Counted from the first letter of the stretch, positions 7,490 through 16,007 are shown. The stretch: DNA of 38,134 bases from TMED26 sp002694075 (GCA_036160575.1 JAYYDT010000122.1:1-38134), one strand, 5' to 3'. A program made the numbers and translations. The notes: a model not told the origin generated them from the letters alone.

Positions 7490-8116
7490 ATGCTGAGAAT
7501 TCTCGGACGCAACAACTCGTCGAATGTGCAAAAGGTTCTGTGGTGCTGCGACGAACTCGGGATCCCGTTCACCCGCGAGGATTATGGCGGCGCTTTCGGC
7601 AAAACCACCGAAGCGCCCTATCTGGAGTTGAACCCCAACAGCCGGGTGCCAACGATCATCGAGGACGACACGTTCGTGTTATGGGAAAGCAATGTGATCG
7701 TCCGCTATCTCGCCGATAAATATGGCAAGGGCGGTTTGATGCCACGCGATCCGCGGGCGCGCGCCGACGCCGACCGTTGGATGGATTGGCAGCAGACCAC
7801 GGTGCTGACTTTCATGACGCCGCTGTTTTGGGGTTTGGTGCGAACGCCGGAAGATCAGCGCGATCCCGCCGCCTTGGCCGCCCATCGCGCCGCCGGGGCG
7901 GAAACTTTCGCCATTCTCGACCGCCGCTTGAGCGGCCGCGACTTCATCATGGGCGAGGCTTTAACGGTCGCTGACATTCCGCTTGGGGTGATGGTCCATC
8001 GCTGGTTCGCATTGGTCGACGACGGCCCGGAATTCGCCGCCATGCGCGCCTGGTACGCGCGGCTGGGCGACCGCGCGCCTTTCGCCAAACATATCCGCGA
8101 TTTGGCGCTAACCTAA
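7490..8116 (+). CDS. Glutathione S-transferase family protein
   Basis: The start at 7490 follows GAAAGGTG and gives 208 residues, a normal GST length. The N-terminal thioredoxin-like domain reads LGRNNSSNVQKVLWCCDELG, with the Ser/Asn-rich active-site start, then SRVPTIIEDDTFVLWESNVIVRYLADKYG (about 49–77), where the cis-Pro and the Glu-Ser glutathione contacts sit. The C-terminal helical domain contains the usual GEALTVADIPLG N-capping motif (about 157–168). It starts about ten bases after the pyrE stop and is probably co-transcribed. The electrophile or substrate it acts on cannot be inferred. Confidence 0.9.
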   Translation: MLRILGRNNSSNVQKVLWCCDELGIPFTREDYGGAFGKTTEAPYLELNPNSRVPTIIEDDTFVLWESNVIVRYLADKYGKGGLMPRDPRARADADRWMDWQQTTVLTFMTPLFWGLVRTPEDQRDPAALAAHRAAGAETFAILDRRLSGRDFIMGEALTVADIPLGVMVHRWFALVDDGPEFAAMRAWYARLGDRAPFAKHIRDLALT

Positions 8117-8129
8117 CGCTGAAAGCAAA

Positions 8130-8152
8130 CGGCCCGGCGCAAGGCCGGGCCG
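8130..8152. terminator. Hairpin between convergent genes (possible bidirectional terminator)
   Basis: A perfect 9-bp stem, CGGCCCGGC (8130–8138) with GCCGGGCCG (8144–8152), closes a 5-base loop. It sits between the GST stop and the stop of the small minus-strand gene. On the minus strand the stem is followed by TTTGCTTT, a modest U-rich tract. On the plus strand there is none, so termination looks better for the minus-strand gene. Confidence 0.6.
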
Positions 8153-8174
8153 CATTCTGGTTATGCGGCCGTGT

Positions 8175-8357
8175 TTAAGCGGCGGCCTGCCACGCGGTGT
8201 CGCCGGTGATTTCGGCCAGACGGACGGGGTCGACGCGCCAGGCGTCGTTGACATTGACGGCCACGTCGGCGTGTTGCTCGACCAGCGCCATCAGGGCGTC
8301 CAAGGACAAGTCGAATTGTTCGGCGGCTTCGCGCGCCGTTAAGCAATATTGCGTCAT
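8175..8357 (-). CDS. Small helix-turn-helix-like protein, 60 residues
   Basis: The start at 8357 has GAAAGG about eight bases upstream; an in-frame ATG at 8378 has no such site. The product begins MTQYCLTAREAAEQFDLSLDA and ends with VDPVRLAEITGDTAWQAAA. The first part resembles the short MerR/excisionase type of helix-turn-helix (LTAREAAEQFDLS), and VNDAWRVDPVRL could be a wing. I recognise no named family. The clear ribosome site, the hairpin behind it and a codon pattern like the neighbours support a real gene. It lies about 107 bases downstream of the GNAT-like gene on the same strand. A regulatory role is only a guess. Confidence 0.6.
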   Translation of the reverse strand: MTQYCLTAREAAEQFDLSLDALMALVEQHADVAVNVNDAWRVDPVRLAEITGDTAWQAAA

Positions 8358-8464
8358 CAGGGTAACCTTTCGCGTCAAAAGACGAGGCGGGGTGTATTGT
8401 GGATTAGTTACGCCGTAAAGCCCTATTTGGATCGCCGCCGGGAAAAATTTTTTGGTGTTGCAAT

Positions 8465-9631
8465 TTACCCATCGTCGCCGCGGCGAAACGGCAAGTTGTT
8501 GTCGATATACGCTTTCTCGGCGGCCATCTCACGGCGTTCCGCGGCCAAGAACTCTTCGACCGCCTGATGAAATCCCTGGTGCTGAATGAAATGGGCGCTG
8601 TGGGTATAGGTCGGCACATAGCCGCGTTGAATTTTATGGGGCCCCTGGGCGCCAGCCTCGACTCGCTTCAAGCCGTGGGCAATGGCGAAATCGATGGCCT
8701 GGTAATAACACAGCTCGAAATGCAGGAATTTAAAGTCGGCGACACAGCCCCAATTACGGCCATAGAGCGTGTCACCGCCGATCAGATTGAGGGCGCCGGC
8801 GACGGGCCGGCCTTGGGATTCGGCCAGAACCAAGAGCACCCGGTCGGCCATGCGTTCACCCAGCAGACTAAAAAACGCCCGGTTCAAATAGGGGGCGCCC
8901 CATTTGCGGTCGGACGTGTCGATGTAAAAACGGAAAAACGCGTCCCAATCGCTTTCGCGCAGGTCGCTACCGGTGGCCAGACGAATATCGACGTCCAGGT
9001 TCGCCACTTCGCGGCGTTCCTTGCGGATCGCCTTGCGCTTTCGGGACGCCAAGTCACCCAGAAAATCGTCGAAATGACCATAGCCATGGTTATGCCAATG
9101 GTATTGCAGACCTACGCGCCGCAAAAAACCACGCTCGCCAAGCGCCGCGGCATCATCCTCGGGCAGAAAATTCAAATGCAGGGACGAGACGTCGTGGACT
9201 CGCACCGCCTCGATCAAGCCGGCGACCAGGAGTTCGCGCATATGGGCCCGGTCCTGGTCCGGACGAATCAACAGACGCGGACCCGGCACCGGCGTGAACG
9301 GCACCGCCGAGATTAATTTCGGATAATATTTGCCGCCGGCCCGTTCGAAGGCATGGGCCCAGCCGTAGTCAAACACATACTCGCCCTGGGAATGCCCTTT
9401 GAGATAGAGCGGCACCGCCGCCAGAAGACCGCCCGCGTCATCCTCGACCACGACGTGCTGCGGCAACCATCCGGTTTGCGCGGTGACCGTGCCGGCGACT
9501 TCCAGCGAATGCAGGAAGTCATAGGCCAAAAACGGATTGTCGCGGCCGGCGCAAGCGTCCCAGGCGTCGCCGGATACCTCGTCCAGACTCTCGATCAATT
9601 TAATGCGCGCGCCGCCGCCGCCATCGGGCAT
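8465..9631 (-). CDS. GNAT-fold (FemAB-like, COG3146/DUF482-type) protein
   Basis: The ATG at 9631 is chosen because AAGGGG lies six bases upstream; the longer frame would need a TTG at 9646. The product has 388 residues. Diagnostic stretches are NPFLAYDFLHSLE near the N-terminus, SRKRKAIRKERREV in the middle, and the C-terminal GRNWGC, LHFELCYYQAIDFAIAHG and GAQGPHKIQRGYVP. These are typical of a widespread proteobacterial family annotated as GNAT or peptidoglycan-biosynthesis-like acyl or aminoacyl transferase. No transmembrane segment is seen. The natural substrate of the family is not established to my knowledge. It follows ridA on the same strand with a 68-base gap. Confidence 0.85.
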   Translation of the reverse strand: MPDGGGGARIKLIESLDEVSGDAWDACAGRDNPFLAYDFLHSLEVAGTVTAQTGWLPQHVVVEDDAGGLLAAVPLYLKGHSQGEYVFDYGWAHAFERAGGKYYPKLISAVPFTPVPGPRLLIRPDQDRAHMRELLVAGLIEAVRVHDVSSLHLNFLPEDDAAALGERGFLRRVGLQYHWHNHGYGHFDDFLGDLASRKRKAIRKERREVANLDVDIRLATGSDLRESDWDAFFRFYIDTSDRKWGAPYLNRAFFSLLGERMADRVLLVLAESQGRPVAGALNLIGGDTLYGRNWGCVADFKFLHFELCYYQAIDFAIAHGLKRVEAGAQGPHKIQRGYVPTYTHSAHFIQHQGFHQAVEEFLAAERREMAAEKAYIDNNLPFRRGDDG

Positions 9632-9699
9632 GGCGATCCCCTTCAATCAACCTTCGCTCAATCTGGCGCGCCGCCGCCATTCGGCAAGCCTGAGGCCGC

Positions 9700-10167
9700 T
9701 TAATCGCGCCGGAAGATCGCCTCGATTTCGACCGCCACGCCACGCGGCAACGAGCCGGCGCCAACCGCGAAGCGGGAATGGCGCCCTTTGTCACCGAACA
9801 CGTCGACCATCAAATCCGAGCAGCCATTGATGATTTCGGGATGCTGGTCGAAATCGGGGACCGCATTGACGAAGCCGCCGACTTTGACCACGCCGCTGAT
9901 CCGGTCGAGATCGCCATCACAGGCGGCGCGCGCCTGGGCGATCAAATTCAGGCCGCAAATCCGCGCGATCTCTTGGGCCGCCGGAATATCCATGTCGCGG
10001 CCGACCTTGCCGACCCCTTTCAGCTCGCCATTCCAGAACGGCACCTGGCCGGAAACGAAAATCAGATCGCCGGTGACCACATAGGGAATGTAGTTCGCCG
10101 CCGGCGCCGCCGCGTGGGGCAGTTCGATGCCAAGCTCGGCCAAACGCGCGTCAATGGTCCCGGTCAT
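9700..10167 (-). CDS. RidA/YjgF-family imine deaminase-like protein
   Basis: The start at 10167 has a strong GGGAGGAAAAC ribosome site. The product is 155 residues, longer than classical RidA (about 130). It contains VSGQVPFWNGEL (38–49) and the C-terminal RFAVGAGSLPRGVAVEIEAIF, where the family carries its substrate-binding Arg and the GxxxLPxxxxVEIE block. RidA proteins hydrolyse reactive enamine/imine intermediates released by PLP enzymes. The gene sits two genes downstream of a PLP aminotransferase on the same strand, which fits that role. The exact Rid subgroup is not resolvable by eye. Confidence 0.9.
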   Translation of the reverse strand: MTGTIDARLAELGIELPHAAAPAANYIPYVVTGDLIFVSGQVPFWNGELKGVGKVGRDMDIPAAQEIARICGLNLIAQARAACDGDLDRISGVVKVGGFVNAVPDFDQHPEIINGCSDLMVDVFGDKGRHSRFAVGAGSLPRGVAVEIEAIFRRD

Positions 10168-10233
10168 GTTTTCCTCCCTTGCCGATGAACCGGCGCAGGA
10201 TAGCGCGAAGCTGGCAGCCCGGCGAGGCCGGAT

Positions 10234-11445
10234 TTACCGCGCCGGACCAGTCGCCGACGGCTCGGCCGTCACGCCATCGGCGATCAGCGCGCCAATCGCC
10301 TCGGAGGAATAGCCGAGTTCGGTCAATATCGCCCGGCCATCGCCGCCCAGCGCCGGCGGGCCGCAGCGGATCGGTAGCGATTGGCCGTCCAGTTGAAAGG
10401 CGGTGTCGGGCAGGCGCAACGCCCCCTCGCTCGGATGCTCCATATCGCGGAAAAAGCCCACCGCCGCGAGGTGCGGGTCATCGAATAAATCATCCAGCCC
10501 ATGGACCGGTCCGGCGGGGATTTCGGCCGCCTCCAAGCGGGCCAGCCAATCGGCGCTGGTGCGGGTCTGGCTAACCTCACCCATCAAGGCATAGAGGTCA
10601 TCGATGTTTTCCTGGCGCGCCCGATAGGTTTGAAAGCGCGGATCGGCGGCCAGGTCCGGGCGCCCGGCGGCATGCCAGAAGCGCTCAAACTGGGCGTCGG
10701 TGTAGGGCAGAACGCAGATGTAGCCGTCGGCGGTTTTAAGGGGGCGACGATGGGACGAGGTCACCCGCTCATAGCCGGCCGGCCCCATCGGTGGCTGAAA
10801 CACCTGGCGATACTGATGATCGGCCAGGGTGAAGGCGGTCATGCCCTCGAACATACCGGCGTCCAGGGTACAGCCGACACCGGTCCGCACGGCCTTGATC
10901 AGGGCCGCTAGAATCCCTTGGGCGCCGATCACGCCCATCAATTTATCGGCCAGGGTCATCGGCACGAATTGAGCCTGGCCGTCGCGCGCCAGGCTGGCGC
11001 CGACGACGCCGGACAGACCCTGGATGACGTCGTCATAGGCCGGCCGCTCGGAATAAGGCCCGCCGGCGCGAAAACCGGTTAAACCGGCGTAGACCAAGGC
11101 CGGGTTGCGCGCCCGCACAGCCGCGTCACCGAAGCCGAGGGCGGTGATTTTCTGCGGCCGCATATTGTGCACAAAAGCGTCGGCGGTATCGATCAGCCGC
11201 CACAACACGTCCTTGCCGGCGGCGGTTTTCAGATCCAGGACCAGGCTGCGCTTATTGCGGTTGAGGGTCAGGAACATGGCCGCCATTTTCGGCGAGCGCA
11301 TGGGTCCCAACACGCGCGTGGCGTCGCCGTCATGGGTCTCGATCTTGATCACCTCGGCGCCCATATCGCCCAGCGCCTGGGTGGCCACCGGACCGAACAC
11401 CAGGGTTGTTAGATCGAGGACACGCATCCCCTCCAAGGGCAGCAT
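10234..11445 (-). CDS. Class III (CaiB/BaiF-type) CoA-transferase
   Basis: The protein has 403 residues. It begins LEGMRVLDLTTLVFGPVATQALGDMGAEVIKIE, the standard N-terminus of formyl-CoA-transferase-like enzymes, and carries GPYSERPAYDDVIQGLSG (about 130–147), where the catalytic Asp forms the enzyme-bound acyl anhydride. LNRNKRSLVLDLK and the C-terminal segment AAEIPAGPVHGLDDLFDDPHL are also typical. The start at 11445 lacks a good ribosome site, so a slightly later start is possible. It lies 24 bases after the aminotransferase and 66 before ridA, probably in one operon. The acid and CoA donor are unknown. Confidence 0.92.
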   Translation of the reverse strand: MLPLEGMRVLDLTTLVFGPVATQALGDMGAEVIKIETHDGDATRVLGPMRSPKMAAMFLTLNRNKRSLVLDLKTAAGKDVLWRLIDTADAFVHNMRPQKITALGFGDAAVRARNPALVYAGLTGFRAGGPYSERPAYDDVIQGLSGVVGASLARDGQAQFVPMTLADKLMGVIGAQGILAALIKAVRTGVGCTLDAGMFEGMTAFTLADHQYRQVFQPPMGPAGYERVTSSHRRPLKTADGYICVLPYTDAQFERFWHAAGRPDLAADPRFQTYRARQENIDDLYALMGEVSQTRTSADWLARLEAAEIPAGPVHGLDDLFDDPHLAAVGFFRDMEHPSEGALRLPDTAFQLDGQSLPIRCGPPALGGDGRAILTELGYSSEAIGALIADGVTAEPSATGPAR

Positions 11446-11469
11446 GGCGCGGGCCGGAAGCGGCGGCGC

Positions 11470-12699
11470 TTAGGCCGCCTGGCCACGGGCCTTGGCCCGC
11501 GCGGCTTGCAATTCATCCTTTTTGACACCGCCGACATAATCGATGGCGGCGGCAACCCCGCCACGGCCATGGCGGATGCCCAGCATTTGCATGGACGCTT
11601 CGACCGCGCTCAAAGTGCCGAACAGCATGGGTTCGTTCAAATCGCCCATATGGCCAATGCGGAAAGCGCGCCCGCGCAAAGGACCCAAACCGCCGGCGAT
11701 CGAGGTGTGGATCATTTGCCGCGTCAACGCGCGCAGTTCGACCGGGTCGATGCCTTCGCCGGTGAGGATGGTGGTCACACCATTGGAACGTTCGGCCGGA
11801 TTGACGGCGTTAAACGCGAGATCGCCGGTTTCGGTCCACACCTGGACCGCCCGGCGCACGACCTCGGCGAGATAGGCGTGGCGGTCGTAAATCGCCTGCA
11901 AGCCCTGTTCAACGATCATCGTCAACGCCTCGTCCAAGGCGAAAATCATATGTTCCGGGCAGGTGCCGCCAAAAGCGCGGTAATGGGCGTGGTGACGCCG
12001 CTGCGACCAATCCCAGTACATTTTCGGGGCGGTCGACCGCGTGTGTTCCTCAAGAGCGCGCGGGCTAGCCGCCAACACGCCGAGGCCCGGCGGACACATC
12101 AACCCCTTCTGCGAGGCCGAAACGACCACATCGATGTTGTTGGCCGCCATGTCCAAAGGCTGGGTGCCCAAGGTGGCGACCGCGTCGACCATGTAGAGGG
12201 CCGGATGGCCGACGGCGTCGATGGCCGCGCGGACGGCGGCGATGTCGTGGCACACCCCGGTCGAGGTGTCGGTGTGAACCTGCATCACCGCCTTGATGCG
12301 ATGGTCGCGGTCGGCGCGCAAAGCCTCGGCGATCAGGTTGGGATCGGTGGCGCTACGCAAATCGGTGGGCACGCTTTGGCAGACCACGCCGAAGCGTTTG
12401 GCCATGTCCGTCCAGCCATTGGAAAAGTGACCGGTTTCCGGAATCAACACGTGATCGCCCGGCGACAAGGTATTGGCGATCGCCGATTCCCAGGCGCCAT
12501 GGCCATTGCCGGCGTAGATAAAGACCTCGCCCGCGTCCATGCCAAAGATCGGCCGCAGGGCGGTGAAGCAATGCTCAATCGCCGCCGTCAAAGCCTCGTC
12601 TTCCAAGTCGACGGCCTGCCGCCGCATGGCGTTCAACACACGCTCGGGGATATGGGTCGGGCCGGGCGCGCTTAAAAATCCGTGTCCATGACGAGTCAT
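11470..12699 (-). CDS. Class V PLP aminotransferase (serine/alanine–glyoxylate aminotransferase type)
   Basis: The start at 12699 has GGAAGAGA just upstream and gives 409 residues; the frame extends further 5' but without coding signs. It opens with GFLSAPGPTHIPERVL, the family N-terminus. AGNGHGAWESAIANTLSPGD binds the cofactor phosphate, and VVVSASQKGLMCPPGLG (191–207) carries the PLP lysine K198, with YMVDAVATLG supplying the ring-contacting Asp. This fold serves serine–glyoxylate, alanine–glyoxylate or aspartate/pyruvate transaminases. The CoA-transferase and RidA genes downstream suggest an amino-acid-linked acid catabolic operon. The substrate pair is not determinable from the sequence. 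Confidence 0.9.
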   Translation of the reverse strand: MTRHGHGFLSAPGPTHIPERVLNAMRRQAVDLEDEALTAAIEHCFTALRPIFGMDAGEVFIYAGNGHGAWESAIANTLSPGDHVLIPETGHFSNGWTDMAKRFGVVCQSVPTDLRSATDPNLIAEALRADRDHRIKAVMQVHTDTSTGVCHDIAAVRAAIDAVGHPALYMVDAVATLGTQPLDMAANNIDVVVSASQKGLMCPPGLGVLAASPRALEEHTRSTAPKMYWDWSQRRHHAHYRAFGGTCPEHMIFALDEALTMIVEQGLQAIYDRHAYLAEVVRRAVQVWTETGDLAFNAVNPAERSNGVTTILTGEGIDPVELRALTRQMIHTSIAGGLGPLRGRAFRIGHMGDLNEPMLFGTLSAVEASMQMLGIRHGRGGVAAAIDYVGGVKKDELQAARAKARGQAA

Positions 12700-12874
12700 G
12701 CGGGTCTCTTCCAGGGTCCTGTGAAAATATGGTGGGGGCCAGTCGGACACCCAAGTTTTACAATAAACCAATGTCTTGCCGCCCGCAATGTCAGGAATGC
12801 GGATGGTCGCCAAAGGGGCGACAGAGCGCGTCAAGTGGTGTAGCAATGATGGCCGGCATCAAGGAGGAACGAGG

Positions 12875-13765
12875 ATGACGGATTTGCATGAAAACCCGGT
12901 GATCGGTGTGTTGGGCGGTAGCGGCGTCTACGACATGGATGGTCTGGTCGATGCCGAGTGGCGCGATGTCGGTTCCTCCTTTGGCACCCCTTCCGACGCG
13001 ATTCTGTTTGGTACCCTGGACGGCGCCCGCATGGCCTTTCTGCCGCGCCACGGCCGGGGCCATAAATACAGCCCTTCGTCAATCAACTATCGCGCCAATA
13101 TCGACGCCATGAAACGCGCCGGAGTGACCGATTTGATTTCGGTGTCGGCGGTCGGTTCGTTACGGGAAGATTTGCCACCCGGCCATTTCGTGCTGGTCGA
13201 CCAGTTCATCGACCGTACCTTCGCCCGCGAGAAAAGCTTCTTCGGCACCGGCTGCGTGGCGCATGTCTCGATGGCCCGGCCGGTGGCGCCACGCCTGGTC
13301 GACCACCTGGCGGCGGCCTGCGCCGACTTAGGCCTGCCCCATCAACGCGGCGGCACCTACATGACCATGGAAGGCCCGCAGTTTTCGACCCTGGCAGAAA
13401 GCGAGCTCTACCGCGCCTGGGGCTGCGACGTCATTGGCATGACCAATATGCCGGAGGCGAAATTGGCGCGTGAGGCGGAAATCCCCTATGCCACCGTCGC
13501 CATGGTCACCGATTACGATTGCTGGCATCCGGATCACGAGGCGGTCACGGTCGAACAGGTCGTCACCCATCTCTTGGCCAATGCCGATAATGCCCGGCGG
13601 CTATTGCGCGCCGCCGCGCCAGCGATTGCCGCCGCCCGCCCGGCGGTTGACATGGCCGGCGGCGACCGTGCCCTCGACGCCGCCTTGATCACTCATGAGG
13701 ACGCGCGCGACCCCGCCCTGGTGGCGCGCTTGGACGCCGTCGCCGGCCGTCTGCTGAACGCCTAA
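12875..13765 (+). CDS. mtnP: 5'-methylthioadenosine phosphorylase
   Basis: A textbook AAGGAGG (12861–12867) sets the start at 12875 and gives 296 residues. Motifs match the MTAP branch of purine nucleoside phosphorylase family 2: IGVLGGSGVYDMDGL at the N-terminus (phosphate site), RHGRGHKYSPSSINYRANI, GTYMTMEGPQFSTLAESELYR and GMTNMPEAKLAREAEI. The TDYDCWHPDH segment holds the adenine-recognising Asp residues. The enzyme splits methylthioadenosine, a polyamine-synthesis by-product, into adenine and methylthioribose-1-phosphate. The 175-base gap to the divergent aminotransferase must hold its promoter. A 6-bp hairpin (12806–12822) lies in the presumed leader. Confidence 0.94.
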   Translation: MTDLHENPVIGVLGGSGVYDMDGLVDAEWRDVGSSFGTPSDAILFGTLDGARMAFLPRHGRGHKYSPSSINYRANIDAMKRAGVTDLISVSAVGSLREDLPPGHFVLVDQFIDRTFAREKSFFGTGCVAHVSMARPVAPRLVDHLAAACADLGLPHQRGGTYMTMEGPQFSTLAESELYRAWGCDVIGMTNMPEAKLAREAEIPYATVAMVTDYDCWHPDHEAVTVEQVVTHLLANADNARRLLRAAAPAIAAARPAVDMAGGDRALDAALITHEDARDPALVARLDAVAGRLLNA

Positions 13766-13835
13766 GACGACGATATTTCGCTTGTCCGCGCGCCCGCCTT
13801 CGGCCAGTCTGCGCGAGGCTGGGGTTGGGAGGCAA

Positions 13836-14285
13836 ATGGCGGAGCAAGGTGGAATCAAATGGCCGCGGAAGCGCCCAAGATCGGGTATTGGCGGGCTTGA
13901 ATCGCTCTATCGTTCGGTTACCGACGGCCGCGTGCTCGACGCCAAGTCGCTCTATATTCGCGGCGTCTTGGCCCATGAAAATGGCCGTTTCGACGAAGCC
14001 GCCGAATACCTGGCCAAGGCCATCTGCCTAACCCCCGCCGATCTTCCCGGACAAATCAAATTCGGCCAAGTCTGTGAGCAAGCGCAATGGCTGCGGCAAG
14101 CCAGTTTCGCGTTTTTGCGCGCCCTCTATCTTCAGCCGAACGATCCCGAAACCTGGTTTCGCCTCGGCCGCACCTATGCCGGACAAAATCTGGCCGGGCA
14201 CGCCGAAGCCTGCTTTCGGCAAGCCATCGCTCTCGACCCCGCGCATAGTAACGCGCGCACCGCCCTAGCCGCCCTGGTCGCTTAA
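13836..14285 (+). CDS. TPR-repeat protein
   Basis: The ATG at 13836 lies a few bases after GGGAGG and gives 149 residues; a TTG at 13782 is the alternative. After a basic N-terminus (IKWPRKRPRS) come roughly three tetratricopeptide units: AKSLYIRGVLAHENGRFDEA, then a degenerate GQIKFGQVCEQAQWLRQA, then PETWFRLGRTYAGQNLAGHA followed by the capping helix FRQAIALDP. No signal peptide or membrane segment is seen. Such proteins are protein–protein adaptors. The partner is unknown. The gene follows mtnP by 70 bases and converges on the nucleotidyltransferase-like gene, overlapping its end by four bases. Confidence 0.82.
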   Translation: MAEQGGIKWPRKRPRSGIGGLESLYRSVTDGRVLDAKSLYIRGVLAHENGRFDEAAEYLAKAICLTPADLPGQIKFGQVCEQAQWLRQASFAFLRALYLQPNDPETWFRLGRTYAGQNLAGHAEACFRQAIALDPAHSNARTALAALVA

Positions 14286-14884
14286 ACCGCCCGCGGGCAA
14301 TACCGAAGCCATGGCCAGCGGGCCTGATAGCCGGCCGCCTTGCGGGCGGCCAGGGCCGCCGTGCCGGCACGTCGATTAGGCCGCAAAATCCCGGCGAAGG
14401 TATCGCCGAGGCCAAACGGCGCGTGAACCGCGACATCGCCGCCGGGGGTCGGCCGCATGCCGACGCAGGTCGAATGGATCAAAAACCGGCCAATCGCCGC
14501 GGCGCTGGATGGAATCGGCGCACATGGCGCACCGAAGCGCGCCGCGTACCAGAGATGGACACGCGCCTGGTTGCGGATTTCAACCGGCGCGCCGAGATCG
14601 TCGAACAGCGCCCGGCCCCGTTGGATCACCGCGTCTTCGGCGGCATAGGACAGGTCGCCGCCGTCGAAATAGAAAATATCGTAATCGTTGACATGGGCGT
14701 CGGCCGGCCACCCCATGTGGGCGTTCCAGACCGCGTCATAAACACAGCCGGCGACCAACCAGGCGTCGGCCACCCCCAAATCCGGCAAGCGCGCCAAGAT
14801 CGCCCGATTGCGGGAATTGGCGAGAGCCAAATCGCGCAGCCGCGTCCGCAACCTCGCCTCCTCCCGCCGGTTCCCCACCGCCAT
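14282..14884 (-). CDS. Nucleotidyltransferase-like protein (COG3575 type)
   Basis: The 200-residue form starting at 14884 is preferred, because the longer open frame upstream is antisense to the AbrB-type gene. The core reads AWLVAGCVYDAVWNAHMGWPADAHVNDYDIFYFDGGDLSYAAEDAVI. Its NDYDIFYFD acidic pair fits the metal site of a minimal nucleotidyltransferase. EIRNQARVHLWYAARFG and CVGMRP follow, as in the family of uncharacterised nucleotidyltransferase-like proteins. The ribosome site is weak (TTGAGG abutting the ATG). The substrate is unknown. The gene ends four bases inside the TPR gene's 3' end on the opposite strand. Confidence 0.82.
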   Translation of the reverse strand: MAVGNRREEARLRTRLRDLALANSRNRAILARLPDLGVADAWLVAGCVYDAVWNAHMGWPADAHVNDYDIFYFDGGDLSYAAEDAVIQRGRALFDDLGAPVEIRNQARVHLWYAARFGAPCAPIPSSAAAIGRFLIHSTCVGMRPTPGGDVAVHAPFGLGDTFAGILRPNRRAGTAALAARKAAGYQARWPWLRYCPRAV

Positions 14885-14972
14885 CCTCAATCTGCCGACT
14901 TCTCGCCATTGAAATTGGCCGCTATGGTGCGATGCACACACCGAAAAGTCATGTTCATTTCGCAACCTGACC

Positions 14973-16007
14973 ATGCCGACGATCTTTGACCTTGCGCGCC
15001 AAGCGGCGACCCTTGGCATTGCCACCCTGTCCGGCTGGTTGTTCCAAGTGATCGGCGTGCCGCTGCCATGGTTCCTCGGACCGATCATCGCGGTCGGCCT
15101 GCTGAGCCTGGCCGGCGCCCATTTGGCGACCCCGCCGGCCAGCCGCCAGACCGGCCAAATTCTGCTGGGTAGCGGCATCGGCCTCCAGTTCACGCCGACG
15201 GTGGCGGCTTTTCTCCTGGATAACTTAACGACCATGGTGGTGGCCGCCGCCGGCGGCATTCTCCTAGGCACTTTGGCCGGCAGGATTTTGCGGCGCACCG
15301 CCGGCACCGACCCGGCGACCGCGCATTTTTCCTGCATGCCGGGCGGGGTCGCGGAAATGGCCAACCTGGCCGAACGTTTTGGCGGCCAGGTCGCGCCGGT
15401 TTCGTTAGCCCAGTCGTTGCGCTTGTTTTTCATTGTTGTGACGGTGCCACCGGCGCTGACCCTCTTGGGCATCACCGGCAGCGATCTATTCGTCCGCCCG
15501 GACCTGCCGTTTAAGCCCGTCGGGCTGCTTGCCTTGATGTGCATGACGGTCGCCGCGGCGCTGTTGATGGCACGGGTTAAGACCGCCAACCCATGGATCA
15601 TCGGCCCGGTTTTGGTGGCCGCCAGCCTGACTGTACTGGACGTTCGGTTTTCCGCCATGCCGGGCTGGATGTTCAGCATCGCGCAGATTTTGATCGCCGC
15701 CAGCCTTGGCCTGCGCTACCGCCGCGAAACGGTGATCGCTTTGCGCCATTTTTTGCCGCCGGTTCTGGCCAGCATGCTGATCCTTATCGGTGGCTCGGTG
15801 GCGCTGGCCCTGGCATTGGCGCCGTTCAGCGGCCTGTCGGTGGCGGCGCTGATCCTGTCGACGGCGCCGGGCGGGGTGGCGGAAATGGCGATCACCGCGC
15901 AAATCCTTAGCCTCGGAGTGCCCCTAGTGACCGCCTTTCATCTCTTGCGGGTGGTTTTTGTGGTCACCTTGTCGGGGCCGATCTACCGCCTGGCCCTGCG
16001 CTTCTAA
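14973..16007 (+). CDS. AbrB-family (COG3180) inner-membrane protein
   Basis: This 344-residue protein has about ten hydrophobic segments and an internal duplication. MPGGVAEMANLAERFGG followed by SLAQSLRLFFIVVTVP in the first half matches APGGVAEMAITAQILSLGV followed by AFHLLRVVFVVTLSGP in the second. Family members are annotated as AbrB or 'ammonia monooxygenase' membrane proteins. The latter name is historical and no enzyme activity should be inferred. The PGGVAEM pair may line a transport path. No strong ribosome site is visible. It is divergent from the nucleotidyltransferase-like gene across 88 bases. Confidence 0.9.
   Translation: MPTIFDLARQAATLGIATLSGWLFQVIGVPLPWFLGPIIAVGLLSLAGAHLATPPASRQTGQILLGSGIGLQFTPTVAAFLLDNLTTMVVAAAGGILLGTLAGRILRRTAGTDPATAHFSCMPGGVAEMANLAERFGGQVAPVSLAQSLRLFFIVVTVPPALTLLGITGSDLFVRPDLPFKPVGLLALMCMTVAAALLMARVKTANPWIIGPVLVAASLTVLDVRFSAMPGWMFSIAQILIAASLGLRYRRETVIALRHFLPPVLASMLILIGGSVALALALAPFSGLSVAALILSTAPGGVAEMAITAQILSLGVPLVTAFHLLRVVFVVTLSGPIYRLALRF

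Noticed and set aside
11506..12675. 389-codon plus-strand frame opposite the aminotransferase
   Set aside because: Low-complexity, Gln/His/Arg-rich translation typical of a shadow of a GC-rich gene. The opposite strand encodes clear aminotransferase motifs.
12806..12822. GTCGCC/GGCGAC hairpin upstream of mtnP as a riboswitch
   Set aside because: A single 6-bp stem with no recognisable conserved aptamer core. Not enough to claim an element.
14282..15679. Long open frame (465 codons) that would extend the nucleotidyltransferase-like gene
   Set aside because: The upstream half is antisense to the AbrB-type gene and has no family resemblance. The true gene begins near 14884.
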